The position numbers were made by a program, and so were the translations under genes. Under the pieces are notes generated by a model that was given only the letters and a program-made list of their open reading frames with translations, was not told the DNA's origin and did no database searches. From an uncultured Selenomonadales bacterium (GTDB lineage: Bacteria > Bacillota > Negativicutes > Acidaminococcales > Acidaminococcaceae), in NCBI GenBank assembly GCA_900315345.1, contig OMYP01000004.1, positions 1 to 33,921 of the forward strand: DNA of 33,921 nt, given 5' to 3'. This document shows, piece after piece, positions 22,524-29,939 of the stretch (its first letter is position 1; each line of letters starts with the position of its first letter).

Positions 22524-23348
22524 ATGTTCAGAATCTCTAGAAAAAAAGTTTTGTCATTTCTTATGACAGGCCTGCTTGTTTGCGGAACGGCCAGCGCAGC
22601 GCCTGCAGACCGGGAAACCGTGAATCAGGTGGCCTTGTTGCAGTCTTTGGCTCAGGGCTATTTTGGCGGAACGGTTACCGTCAGGCAGTTGCGGGCTTCG
22701 GGCGATATTGGTATCGGCACCTTTCATGGCCTGAACGGGGAAATGATCGTGCTGGACGGAACGGTGTACCAGGCTCTGGGCGACGGATCCGTTGTGGTGG
22801 CCCGGGATAAGGAAACTGTTCCCTTTGCCAATGTTACATTCTTCGATAAAGATATAACCCGGCGTCTTTCGGATATTTCAACTAAAGAGGCCCTGGAAGG
22901 ACTTCTGAACAACATTGTGAAGGAGCAGGGGGAAAACAGTTTCTATATGATCAAGCTACCGGGAACTTTTTCCAGCATACTGTTCCGCAGCGAATACGGA
23001 AGCGAGCCACCCTATCCTACGCTGGTGAAGGCGCTGGAGGGTAAACAGACGGAATTTACCCATACGGATATTTCAGGTACGATGGTAGGTTTGTACTGTC
23101 CCTCTTATATGGGCGGGCTGAACACGCCTGGCTGGCATTTCCATTTCATTTCCGATGACCGGAAACACGGGGGACATGTGCTTGCTCTTTCCCTGAAAAA
23201 CGGGAACCTGATGGTTGATAAGACCGATAAGTTTGCCATGCTGTTGCCGGCAGACAAGGATTTTCAGACTTTAAATCTTGCTAAAGACATGAAAGAAGAT
23301 ATCCGAAGGGCCGAACAGGATCAGCAGCCTGCCGCCCAGGCCAGGTAA
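22524..23348 (+). CDS. Alpha-acetolactate decarboxylase, probably exported
   Basis: The 274-residue protein converts acetolactate to acetoin. Family features are GTFHGLNGEMIVLDGTVYQ and the zinc site GWHFHFISDDRKHGGHVL, giving ligands His205, His207 and His218. The first 26 residues form a signal peptide (VLSFLMTGLLVCGTASAAPA), so the enzyme is probably outside the membrane, unlike most bacterial homologues; an exported form is known in Brevibacillus. GGGGGAG precedes the ATG. No acetolactate synthase gene is nearby. The C-terminus ends in a charged tail rich in Gln and Ala. Confidence 0.9.
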   Translation: MFRISRKKVLSFLMTGLLVCGTASAAPADRETVNQVALLQSLAQGYFGGTVTVRQLRASGDIGIGTFHGLNGEMIVLDGTVYQALGDGSVVVARDKETVPFANVTFFDKDITRRLSDISTKEALEGLLNNIVKEQGENSFYMIKLPGTFSSILFRSEYGSEPPYPTLVKALEGKQTEFTHTDISGTMVGLYCPSYMGGLNTPGWHFHFISDDRKHGGHVLALSLKNGNLMVDKTDKFAMLLPADKDFQTLNLAKDMKEDIRRAEQDQQPAAQAR

Positions 23349-23397
23349 TGTTGTTGCGGTTTCGGCAAAAGAAACGATAGAATATTTTAATTCATAA

Positions 23398-23440
23398 AAA
23401 GAAAGCAGTCGCAGAATAATCCGCGACTGTTTTCTTTTTG
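23398..23440. terminator. Terminator between convergent genes
   Basis: GAAAGCAGTCGC (23401-23412) and GCGACTGTTTTC (23423-23434) form the stem, with one mismatch. T runs follow on the plus strand, and an A run upstream gives T residues on the minus strand, so it may serve both the decarboxylase and the LpdD-like gene. Confidence 0.8.
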
Positions 23441-23492
23441 CGTACGCGTTTTTACTTTTTCATTTTCTTATGGGTAAATGAATGGCAAACGA

Positions 23493-23852
23493 TTATACAA
23501 AATCCAATAGCTGCTTCAGAATCTTTTCCGCAGCAATTTGGACATGCGCAAGCTGTTCTTCTGTGATGTTGTCGATATGAATGCCGCAGGAGCAGACAAC
23601 GGTGCAGTTTTTCTTTCTGGCTAAGGCTTCGGCAAAAAGCCGTCCGATGATTTCATCTTTATGGCCAATCCCGTTAAGGACAGAAGAAGTTACGCCAAGG
23701 CCTTTGCCTGTAAGGCTGGGACGGGCGGTCGACATGACGACGCTGCCCACATGAGGGGCGTCTCCGCCATACACCGAAAGGGTAAAATCGTTACCCATTA
23801 CAGTGAGGTCGCAATACAGACAGTGTTTACCGAATTTTTCTTCCCAATGCAT
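23493..23852 (-). CDS. LpdD-like (prenylated-flavin chaperone type) domain protein
   Basis: The 119-residue protein shows blocks I associate with the LpdD subunit of gallate/phenolic acid decarboxylase systems: SVYGGDAPHVGSVVMSTARP, SLTGKGLGVTSSVLNGIGHK, AEALARKKNCTVVCSCGIHI and DNITEEQL. The order (GG-x-x-PH-x-G, RPSL, GHK-x-E, GIHxDN) fits well, from memory. LpdD works with UbiD-like decarboxylases and their prenylated flavin; neither ubiD nor ubiX is in this window, so the role here is open. Start at 23852 has GGAGGG upstream. A consensus-like promoter lies at 23887-23915. Confidence 0.7.
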   Translation of the reverse strand: MHWEEKFGKHCLYCDLTVMGNDFTLSVYGGDAPHVGSVVMSTARPSLTGKGLGVTSSVLNGIGHKDEIIGRLFAEALARKKNCTVVCSCGIHIDNITEEQLAHVQIAAEKILKQLLDFV

Positions 23853-23886
23853 CCGGTTTCCCTCCTGTTTTTCAAAGTGTGATTCT

Positions 23887-23915
23887 AAGATATCGTTTTC
23901 TGATGGTAATGTCAA
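23887..23915 (-). promoter_or_regulatory. Promoter of the LpdD-like gene
   Basis: On the minus strand TTGACA (23915-23910) and TATCTT (23892-23887) are 17 bases apart. Confidence 0.7.
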
Positions 23916-24010
23916 TTATCAAAATTATAATTTTGCAATTCAACTCTTTGCGCGAGACTATATATTAAAAATATAAATGCCGAAACATAGATTTTTTGGA
24001 AAATCAGCGA

Positions 24011-24126
24011 TATAATATAATCGGTGCAGGGACTTTCTGAAGAAGCGGCTAACCGCTGGCTGGCAAAAGGCGGCAGGTTCTGAATTGTTTGACATGAAGG
24101 CCGGTATGTTCGTATCGGTCTTTTTT
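24011..24126 (+). ncRNA. Candidate small RNA between LpdD-like gene and ptsH
   Basis: Overlapping TATAAT boxes at 24011-24021 (with a poor -35) are followed by a stretch with AGCGG-CTAA-CCGCT (24045-24058). It ends in a plus-strand terminator at 24099-24126. Both flanking genes are on the minus strand and no plus gene follows for over 2 kb, so this unit has no protein to serve. About 100 bases would be transcribed. I do not recognise a known RNA family. Confidence 0.4.
24099..24126 (+). terminator. Plus-strand terminator ending the candidate small RNA
   Basis: GGCCGGTA (24099-24106) pairs with TATCGGTC (24113-24120), using two G-T pairs, and six T residues follow. Confidence 0.7.
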
Positions 24127-24174
24127 GTTGCCAATTTCTTTGTATTGTAATCACAGCCGTAATTTTATTAAAGT

Positions 24175-24213
24175 AAAAGCCGTCGCTCCGGTTCACAGGG
24201 GCAACGGCTTTTT
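24175..24213 (-). terminator. Terminator of the ptsI-ptsH operon
   Basis: AAAAGCCGT (24175-24183) and ACGGCTTTT (24204-24212) pair; the minus strand reads into T residues. It lies 21 bases after the ptsH stop. Confidence 0.75.
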
Positions 24214-24233
24214 CAGTCACTGTTTTCAGTTTT

Positions 24234-24491
24234 TTATAAATTGGCTTTCAGGAATGCTTCAATAGATGCCGCGGCAGCCGCCTCATCGGAACCTTCCGCC
24301 TCTATGATAAGTTCGTCTCCCTGCTTTGCGCCCAGTCCCATGACTGCGAACAGCTTTTTCAAATCGGCTTTCTTCGGGCCTTTTGCAATGGACAAACGGC
24401 TCTCAAACTTCTTTGCCTCTTTGACAAGGGCGCCGGCCGGCCGGGCGTGTATCCCTAATTCATCCGTAATGGTATAGGTAAATGTTTGCAT
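24234..24491 (-). CDS. ptsH: Phosphocarrier protein HPr lacking Ser46
   Basis: HPr passes phosphate from enzyme I to sugar permeases of the phosphotransferase system. The 85-residue product has the active site GIHARPAG with His15. At the place where Firmicutes HPr has the regulatory serine (L-K-S46-I-M-G-V-M), it reads DLKKLFAVMGLGAKQGD, so residue 46 is lysine, and the following block also departs from the usual form. HPr kinase could therefore not phosphorylate it. AAGGAGG precedes the ATG. It is downstream of ptsI by 17 bases, the reverse of the usual ptsH-ptsI order. Confidence 0.93.
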   Translation of the reverse strand: MQTFTYTITDELGIHARPAGALVKEAKKFESRLSIAKGPKKADLKKLFAVMGLGAKQGDELIIEAEGSDEAAAAASIEAFLKANL

Positions 24492-24508
24492 AGTAAATCT
24501 CCTCCTTG

Positions 24509-26149
24509 TTATTTTTTTTCGGAGGTCTGCATATCCAGACTTCGCACTTTAGCCCGTAAGGGCAGTACGCCTGCCGCTGCTACCGACAGTTCGTCGACCC
24601 CCATACGTAAAAAGGTTGCTGTAAGCGAAAGGTCCGCTCCCAGTTCGCCGCATATCCCGACCCAGATGCCTGCCTCATGGGCGTTCTGCACGGTCATTTC
24701 GATCAGGCGCAGGACCGCCGGATGGTGGGCATCAAAAAACGCGTCCAGGTTTGTCTGCTGCCTGTCAATGGCCAGGGTATACTGGGTCAGATCGTTGGTG
24801 CCGATGCTGAAGAAATCTACTTCTTTCGCCAGTTCTCCGCTGATGAGGGCTGCGGCCGGCGTTTCAATCATGATACCCGTTTCTATGGCATCCGCCACGG
24901 GAACTCCCTCCGACAGAAGTTCCTTTCTGGCTTCCCAAAGCATGGCCTTTGCCTTTCGTACTTCTTCCACAGAAATGATCATGGGGAACATGACAGCCAG
25001 CTTTCCATAGACGGAAGCCCTGCACAGGGCCCGCAGCTGAGTTTTGAAAAGCTCCGGCCGGGTCAGGCAGATACGGATTGCCCGCAGTCCCAGGGCCGGG
25101 TTATCTTCCGGTTCCAGTTTAAAATAATCAGCCTTCTTGTCTGCACCGATGTCCAGCGTACGGATGATCACCCGTTTGTCCGGCATGGCTTCGAGAACTT
25201 TTTTATAAATAGAGAACTGTTCTTCTTCCGTAGGATAGTCGTCGCTTTCCAGATAGATAAATTCGCTGCGGAAAAGCCCAATGCCCTCCGCGTCGTTGTC
25301 CACTACGCCAGGCAGATCCGCCAGATGGCCCGCGTTAGCATAGATCTCTATCTTCTGTCCGTCCCGGGTCACACTTTCCTGTCCCCGGACCATTTCCAGT
25401 TCTTCCCGGTCCTTTTGGAAACGGCTCTGTTTTTCCTGCATTTCGGTAAGGGTGGCTGCATCCGGGTTCAGAACGACCTTGCCGCTGCCTCCGTCTACTG
25501 CTGCCATCTGTCCTTCCGGTTCGCCGATCATTGACTCTCCAACGCCGAACACAGCGGGAATCCCCAGGTTTCTTATGAGGATAGCCGTATGGGAACTGGC
25601 ACTGCCGGCAGACAATACCACACCCAGGATCTTTTTTGCGTCAAGATGCATGATTTCTTCTGCCGCCAGATCATCCGCCGCCAGAATCACCTTATCATAG
25701 GCGGAAGCATCCATTGGCGAAGCGCCGCAGAGGATCTGTTCTACCCGCCGGGAAACATCCGTCACATCCGCAGCCCGGCCCCGCATATATTCATCATCCA
25801 TGTGGCGGAATATCGCGGCAAGCTCCTGGGCCGTCTGTTCCACAGCGGCCTCGGCATTCAGCCCGTCTTTGATACGGTTTTCCACGCCTTCCGTGTATTC
25901 ATCGTCTTCCAGCATCATCTGATGAATTTCAAAGATGGCCGCGTCTTCTTCGCCCACGGTTTCCAGCGCCCTGGCATACAGTGCCTGCAACTGTCCGGCA
26001 GCACTGTCACGCGCCTCCCGGAAACGCGCTAATTCCGCTTCCCTGTCTGACACCGGGCGGACTTCTGTGGATACTTTCGCACGCCGGAACAGTGCCAGCG
26101 GCCCGATACCGATACCATCAGAAACCGGTTTTCCGGTAAGTATAAGCAT
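24509..26149 (-). CDS. ptsI: Phosphoenolpyruvate-protein phosphotransferase (enzyme I)
   Basis: Enzyme I takes phosphate from phosphoenolpyruvate and passes it to HPr. The 546-residue protein contains the phosphohistidine site SAGSASSHTAILIRNLGIPA (His187), GIGLFRSEFIYL, IIRTLDIGADK, NPALGLRAIR and the C-terminal GICGELGAD with the catalytic cysteine. Length and order of blocks are normal. The start at 26149 has AAGGAG upstream; the longer frame from 26173 does not. A divergent promoter lies at 26286-26315. No sugar-specific enzyme II gene is in the window. Confidence 0.95.
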   Translation of the reverse strand: MLILTGKPVSDGIGIGPLALFRRAKVSTEVRPVSDREAELARFREARDSAAGQLQALYARALETVGEEDAAIFEIHQMMLEDDEYTEGVENRIKDGLNAEAAVEQTAQELAAIFRHMDDEYMRGRAADVTDVSRRVEQILCGASPMDASAYDKVILAADDLAAEEIMHLDAKKILGVVLSAGSASSHTAILIRNLGIPAVFGVGESMIGEPEGQMAAVDGGSGKVVLNPDAATLTEMQEKQSRFQKDREELEMVRGQESVTRDGQKIEIYANAGHLADLPGVVDNDAEGIGLFRSEFIYLESDDYPTEEEQFSIYKKVLEAMPDKRVIIRTLDIGADKKADYFKLEPEDNPALGLRAIRICLTRPELFKTQLRALCRASVYGKLAVMFPMIISVEEVRKAKAMLWEARKELLSEGVPVADAIETGIMIETPAAALISGELAKEVDFFSIGTNDLTQYTLAIDRQQTNLDAFFDAHHPAVLRLIEMTVQNAHEAGIWVGICGELGADLSLTATFLRMGVDELSVAAAGVLPLRAKVRSLDMQTSEKK

Positions 26150-26285
26150 AAAGATTCTCCTTGTATCGTGCAAAGGCGGCTTATGCCGACTTTACAAACT
26201 CAATAATACAGTGACGCTTTAACAATAACGTTTATGGTTTTCAACTTGCATCCCAAACCGTTGCTGCAACATATTAACAACTTAT

Positions 26286-26315
26286 AGTATAACAGTTTTT
26301 TCGTATTTTCAGCAA
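26286..26315 (-). promoter_or_regulatory. Promoter of the ptsI-ptsH operon
   Basis: On the minus strand TTGCTG (26315-26310) and TATACT (26291-26286) have an 18-base spacer. Confidence 0.6.
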
Positions 26316-26339
26316 CCTTGGATTTTTCTGCGGCTGCTA

Positions 26340-26348
26340 TGGTATAAT
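26340..26348 (+). promoter_or_regulatory. Extended -10 promoter of the TauE/SafE gene
   Basis: TG-G-TATAAT at 26340-26348, with TTGGAT (26318-26323) as a distant -35 (19-base spacer). It lies back to back with the ptsI promoter. Confidence 0.6.
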
Positions 26349-26415
26349 TTAACAAATAGTGCCCATTATATGAGGAAAGCTGGGAGAACAGTTATAAGTA
26401 AGAGGATGATAGTTC

Positions 26416-27180
26416 ATGTCTGTTTACGTTTTGCCACTGGTGGGGTTTTTAGCCGGAATGTTAATTATATCATTAGGCGGCGGAGGCGGCGCCGTATATG
26501 TTGGCGTGCTTACCGGGCTGTGCGGTATTGCTCCGGATGTGGCGGCTTCTGTTTCCCTGGCAACAGCCATTCCGACTACGCTGATGGGGGCTTTCAGTCA
26601 TTACCGGGCCGGTAATGTGAATGTCCGTCTTGCTTTGTATGTACTGGCAGGTACAGCCGTCGGGAGCGTTATAGGCTCACTGTGCTCCGGCCTGCTGCCG
26701 CTGCGTTTTTATAACAAGCTGACCGGATTGATTTTACTTATCCTTGCATTGCAGATGACATGGCATTGCTTTTATCCACCAAAACGGGAAATCAAAGACG
26801 CAGACTCCCTTACGGCGAAGGATAAACTGAAAGCTATGGCCTATGGATTACTGGGCGGCGTCATGTCCGGCCTGCTTGGCGTCACCGGCGGCGGTCCGAT
26901 TACAGCCGGCCTGTTTGTATTGGGATGCGCGCCGCTGCACGCAGTGGGCACTTCGGTTTTTGTCATCTTCGGCATGTCGTTGGTGGGTTTCTTTATGCAC
27001 CTTTCACTGGGGCACATGGACTGGCAATTGGTAAAGCTGCTGCTTTCCGGTACACTGGCGGGCGCCTTTGCCGGCCCTTGGCTTATGTCCAGGCTGGATC
27101 GCCAAAAGGTAAACCGTTTTCTTCGTCCTTTGGTAGCCATAATCAATTTGATTCTGGCCTTGCTGATTTTAATGAAATAG
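26416..27180 (+). CDS. TauE/SafE-family anion exporter
   Basis: The 254-residue membrane protein has about eight hydrophobic segments and the duplicated TauE/SafE pattern. The first half begins FLAGMLIISLGGGGGAVYVG with ATAIPTTLMGAFSHYRAGNV; the second has GLLGGVMSGLLGVTGGGPIT and GTSVFVIFGMSLVGFFMHLS. Members export sulfite, sulfoacetate or related organosulfur anions. No sulfonate or taurine genes lie nearby, so the substrate is not defined. AGAGGA lies before the ATG. Confidence 0.88.
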   Translation: MSVYVLPLVGFLAGMLIISLGGGGGAVYVGVLTGLCGIAPDVAASVSLATAIPTTLMGAFSHYRAGNVNVRLALYVLAGTAVGSVIGSLCSGLLPLRFYNKLTGLILLILALQMTWHCFYPPKREIKDADSLTAKDKLKAMAYGLLGGVMSGLLGVTGGGPITAGLFVLGCAPLHAVGTSVFVIFGMSLVGFFMHLSLGHMDWQLVKLLLSGTLAGAFAGPWLMSRLDRQKVNRFLRPLVAIINLILALLILMK

Positions 27181-27269
27181 GCGCCGATTCCGTGCGACTT
27201 CGAATGACGAAAGCGATAAAGGAGTAGACTTAGGGGTTCGTTATATCCATAATCGGGCAAAAGAAACTA

Positions 27270-27298
27270 TTGGAAGTCACACGGTTTTTTGATATAAT
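27270..27298 (+). promoter_or_regulatory. Promoter of the small cysteine-containing protein gene
   Basis: TTGGAA (27270-27275) and TATAAT (27293-27298) are 17 bases apart, 72 bases before the ATG. Confidence 0.75.
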
Positions 27299-27369
27299 AG
27301 CTTTGTGAAAATGATAAAATAAATTAGGGCTGCTATGCATTTTTATTTTAGAAAAAGGGGGAAATATTT

Positions 27370-27726
27370 ATGACAAATGCAGAACGGGATTTTATCGTAG
27401 AGAAGGTAAAGGAAGTTATTGCGGCGCCCAGTTGTTGCGCGGAACTGAAAGCAGCAGCGCAAACGTATCTGGATACGCTGGACACAGCGGATGAAAAAGA
27501 AGCCGGTAAACTGTTGGTGGCTGAACTGGAAGAAGATGTTCAGGATATTGATTCAGTCCTGGCATTTTTCAGTTCTGATGCGGGAAAAGCGTATTTTGGC
27601 GCAGAAAAGGCAGCGGAAATGGCAGAAACTGCGAAGAAAGTGAAAGCGGCCGGTGGGACAACCTGCTTCTGCCCGGCGTGTGCGGCTGGTAAGGCGATTT
27701 TGGATAAAAAAGAAATATTGATGTAA
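27370..27726 (+). CDS. Small acidic cysteine-containing protein of unknown function
   Basis: The 118-residue protein is helical and acidic, with a CC pair near residue 23 (APSCCAELKAAAQTYL), the block EEDVQDIDSVLAFFSSDAGK and a C-terminal cysteine motif TTCFCPACAAGKAIL. I recall similar Clostridia and Negativicutes proteins labelled molecular chaperone Hsp90, but nothing here resembles the Hsp90 ATPase, so that name should not be trusted. The cysteines could bind a metal or act in redox control. GGGGG precedes the ATG, and the gene has its own strong promoter and terminator. Confidence 0.75.
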   Translation: MTNAERDFIVEKVKEVIAAPSCCAELKAAAQTYLDTLDTADEKEAGKLLVAELEEDVQDIDSVLAFFSSDAGKAYFGAEKAAEMAETAKKVKAAGGTTCFCPACAAGKAILDKKEILM

Positions 27727-27824
27727 TAATATATTGCGAAGGATAATAGCAGATTGTTAAGCGCATATATCGAGCTTTAATAAGGTTGTAAAAACCTGAC
27801 TTCTTTATTCTTTAAATATCTGTA

Positions 27825-27867
27825 AAAAAATGCAGCCAGCTTTTTGTGATGGCTGCATTTTTTCTTT
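27825..27867. terminator. Bidirectional terminator between convergent genes
   Basis: TGCAGCCA (27831-27838) and TGGCTGCA (27850-27857) pair. An A run before and a T run after give U-rich tails on both strands, serving the cysteine-containing protein gene and the EamA gene. Confidence 0.85.
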
Positions 27868-27890
27868 CAACACAGAAAATGTTAATCTTT

Positions 27891-28775
27891 CTATTTCTTT
27901 TGTATTGCCAGCATCAGCACCGTGATGATAATGCAAGCCATACCGGCGTAATCCGGCGGCAGCAGCTGGGTGCCAAGAAACAGTACGGTACAGACGATGG
28001 AAGCCAGAGGCTCGAAGCAGCTGATAAGGGACGACCTGGCCGGGCCGATGATTTTTACCCCTACAAGGAACAGGGTGAAAGGAATCAGCGTGCCTCCTAA
28101 AATAATGTAGGCCATGGAAGCAATCGAAGGAAGATCCCAGGCTTCCACGCCGGACGCGGAAAGATTGCAGAAGGGCATCAGGAAAAGGGAGGAGATCAGC
28201 TGTCCCCAGCCCATGATCAGCATGGTGGAAAACTGTTTCAGGATATTTACCGGCGCTACCGTATAGATTGCCAGCGCGATGGCGGAAAGTTCCCCGGTGA
28301 ACAGGGCCATGGGAGAGATGACCAGATGGGCCGGGTCCCCGTGGGTACTGATCAGGAATACACCGGTGATGGCCAGTATCACGCCCAGCAGCTCCCGTTT
28401 TTCCGGCATACGATGGCTCCGGAAGGCCTGCCAGAGGATGATGAAAATGGGCGCTTCATATTGTAAAACTGTTGCGGTAGGCGCATTGGCTATGCTGATG
28501 GTATAATAAAACAGGAACTGGGCCCCCAGCAGTCCCAGGGTGAACCAGAGCATTTCCTTCACGTTGCCCCGGCCGCTGTTCCAAAGTTTTAAAACAGGTT
28601 CCCCTTTCAGGGCAGAGTACAGCAGGAATAAAATACCTGCCGCCAGTTGGCGGACCAGGATCAGCCATACGGGATCCGGATGGTAATGCTCAAACAGAAA
28701 CTGTCCGAACACGCCGCTGATTCCCCACATGGCAGCGCTTATCATAACAAGAAAAGCGCCGACGGATTTACTCAT
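27891..28775 (-). CDS. EamA/DMT-family transporter
   Basis: The 294-residue protein has ten hydrophobic segments in two EamA repeats (FLVMISAAMWGISGVFGQFL in the first; GELSAIALAIYTVAPVNILK in the second) and the closing block GPARSSLISCFEPLASIVCT. It belongs to the same family as the protein at 9927 but is not closely similar in sequence. Substrate unknown. AAAGGGG lies before the ATG. It is divergent from the DUF3793 gene. Confidence 0.9.
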   Translation of the reverse strand: MSKSVGAFLVMISAAMWGISGVFGQFLFEHYHPDPVWLILVRQLAAGILFLLYSALKGEPVLKLWNSGRGNVKEMLWFTLGLLGAQFLFYYTISIANAPTATVLQYEAPIFIILWQAFRSHRMPEKRELLGVILAITGVFLISTHGDPAHLVISPMALFTGELSAIALAIYTVAPVNILKQFSTMLIMGWGQLISSLFLMPFCNLSASGVEAWDLPSIASMAYIILGGTLIPFTLFLVGVKIIGPARSSLISCFEPLASIVCTVLFLGTQLLPPDYAGMACIIITVLMLAIQKK

Positions 28776-28935
28776 GTTTTCGTCCCCTTTAAAAGAAAAA
28801 ACAGAAAATCAATGTATTACTTCTGATTTGTATATTCAGTGTTACTGATTTTACTTCTTTTTTCAGTAAAAAGCAATGCGCAAAAAGCAATGGCTATACT
28901 GCGTAATAAAATTGTGACACCGCTTTTGCATGTGA

Positions 28936-28964
28936 TTGACAGCCTGCGGATTTTCTGATAAAAT
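28936..28964 (+). promoter_or_regulatory. Strong promoter of the DUF3793 gene
   Basis: TTGACA (28936-28941) and TAAAAT (28959-28964) are 17 bases apart. Transcription should start near 28971, inside the first TTAGC dyad. Confidence 0.85.
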
Positions 28965-28967
28965 CTT

Positions 28968-28991
28968 ATTGGTTAGCGAAAGCTAACCAAT
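28968..28991. promoter_or_regulatory. Perfect operator-like dyad, TTAGC-N4-GCTAA, site 1
   Basis: Ten-base arms at 28968-28977 and 28982-28991 are perfectly complementary around GAAA, with TTAGC/GCTAA at the core. It covers the expected transcription start. The position favours a repressor operator; a hairpin role in the message is the alternative. The regulator is not identified. Confidence 0.65.
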
Positions 28992-29006
28992 TTTTAAACC
29001 GTGTTA

Positions 29007-29020
29007 TTAGCAATAGCTAA
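29007..29020. promoter_or_regulatory. TTAGC-N4-GCTAA dyad, site 2
   Basis: TTAGC-AATA-GCTAA repeats the core of site 1. The two centres are 34 bases apart, about three helical turns, and it lies 16 bases before the DUF3793 start. Confidence 0.55.
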
Positions 29021-29036
29021 CTGAAAGGTTCCTGCT

Positions 29037-29603
29037 ATGTCCGAAGAAGAGATTATCCGTTTTTGCGCGCCTACCCTTGCAGGGTTAAAGGCGGGAAGCC
29101 TGTTTGCCAGCATGTTTTCAGGAAAAGAAGAGTTGTACCGTGAGGTGCGGAACCTGAACCGGAGACTGGCCAACAGGGGCGTGCGCATTCTTCCACTGCG
29201 CTTTAAGGAAAATAGAGCACTACTGTATTTTTACCGTCCGGATCTTCTGCGACAAAGCCTGGGCAGCAGCCAGGCATGCGCCTTGCTGGCGCAATGGGGG
29301 TATCCCTGTGAAAATCCCGAACATTGTGTTGCAAAACTGGTGGACCGGCTGAAAGAGTCGCCGGAATTTCCCCATGAAATCGGGCTGTTCTTAGGGTATC
29401 CTCCGGAGGATGTGAAAGGATTTATAGAAAACCGCGCCTTACACAGCAAATGCACCGGCTGCTGGAAAGTCTACGGAGATCAGGAGGAAGCGGAGCGGAT
29501 CTTTGCGCGTTACAAAAACTGTACGGATTGCTATCTTCGGAACTGGCAGCGGGGAACGTCGTTGGAAAAACTGACGGTATCCCTGAAAAAAATGTTGGCA
29601 TAA
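29037..29603 (+). CDS. DUF3793 family protein
   Basis: The 188-residue protein shows the DUF3793 blocks CAPTLAGLKAGSLFA, RGVRILPLRFKENRALLYFY, HEIGLFLGYPPEDVKGFIEN and CTGCWKVYGDQEEAERIFAR followed by YKNCTDCY. These proteins are commonly encoded next to flavodoxins, and a flavodoxin remnant follows here after 19 bases. Four cysteines near the C-terminus could bind a metal. AAAGG lies eight bases before the ATG. Two TTAGC dyads in the promoter region suggest tight regulation, possibly by metal, which is an inference. Confidence 0.88.
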   Translation: MSEEEIIRFCAPTLAGLKAGSLFASMFSGKEELYREVRNLNRRLANRGVRILPLRFKENRALLYFYRPDLLRQSLGSSQACALLAQWGYPCENPEHCVAKLVDRLKESPEFPHEIGLFLGYPPEDVKGFIENRALHSKCTGCWKVYGDQEEAERIFARYKNCTDCYLRNWQRGTSLEKLTVSLKKMLA

Positions 29604-29622
29604 AAAAGAAAGGAGCAAGGAA

Positions 29623-29840
29623 ATGAATAAAATTGCGGTTGTATACTGGAGCGGAACCGGAAATACGGAAATGATGGCGAAGGCCGTTGCGGAAGGGGCG
29701 GCGGCGAATGGATGCAGAACTGGGAAGCACAGTGCCGTGAACTGGGCGCTGCCATTGCTTCTGAACCTGTAACCTGTGCCAACCAGCCGGAAGAAGATAC
29801 GCTGGCAGCCTGTAAAAATCTGGGGGCGGCGCTGGCCTGA
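29623..29840 (+). pseudogene. Flavodoxin pseudogene with an internal deletion
   Basis: The first 26 or so codons read MNKIAVVYWSGTGNTEMMAK and AVAEGA, the start of a soluble flavodoxin with its FMN phosphate loop. In the original frame translation soon stops near 29772. In a second frame the DNA reads GEWMQNWEAQCRELGAAIAS, then EPVTCANQPEEDT and LAACKNLGAALA, a normal flavodoxin C-terminus. The middle of about 70 residues is missing and the two parts are out of frame. The junction lies in a GGCGGCGGCG run near 29697-29707. AAGGAG precedes the ATG. The intact gene was probably the partner of DUF3793. Confidence 0.85.
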
Positions 29841-29906
29841 TTGCTGGCGTCATACCTTTGCTATGGCTGAATGGTGAATCTGTTTTATGGATATATGATT
29901 ACTAAA

Positions 29907-29938
29907 TTTCTATTCCATAGTTTTTCTATTCCATAGTT
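29907..29938. repeat. Perfect 16-base tandem duplication before the mntP promoter
   Basis: TTTCTATTCCATAGTT occurs twice in direct succession (29907-29922, 29923-29938), ending one base before the -35 box. Each unit contains the dyad CTAT-TCC-ATAG, so it may hold two protein-binding sites. Confidence 0.75.
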
Positions 29939-29939
29939 A

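Noticed and set aside
23912..24220. 102-codon minus-strand frame upstream of the LpdD-like gene
   Set aside because: It has no ribosome site, its content is not protein-like, and it overlaps a plus-strand terminator and an AT-rich promoter region.
27370..27726. Hsp90 chaperone
   Set aside because: I recall homologues carrying this label, but at 118 residues with no GHKL ATPase motifs the name is not supported by the sequence.
29907..29938. Start of a CRISPR array
   Set aside because: There are only two directly adjacent 16-base copies with no spacers and no cas genes.
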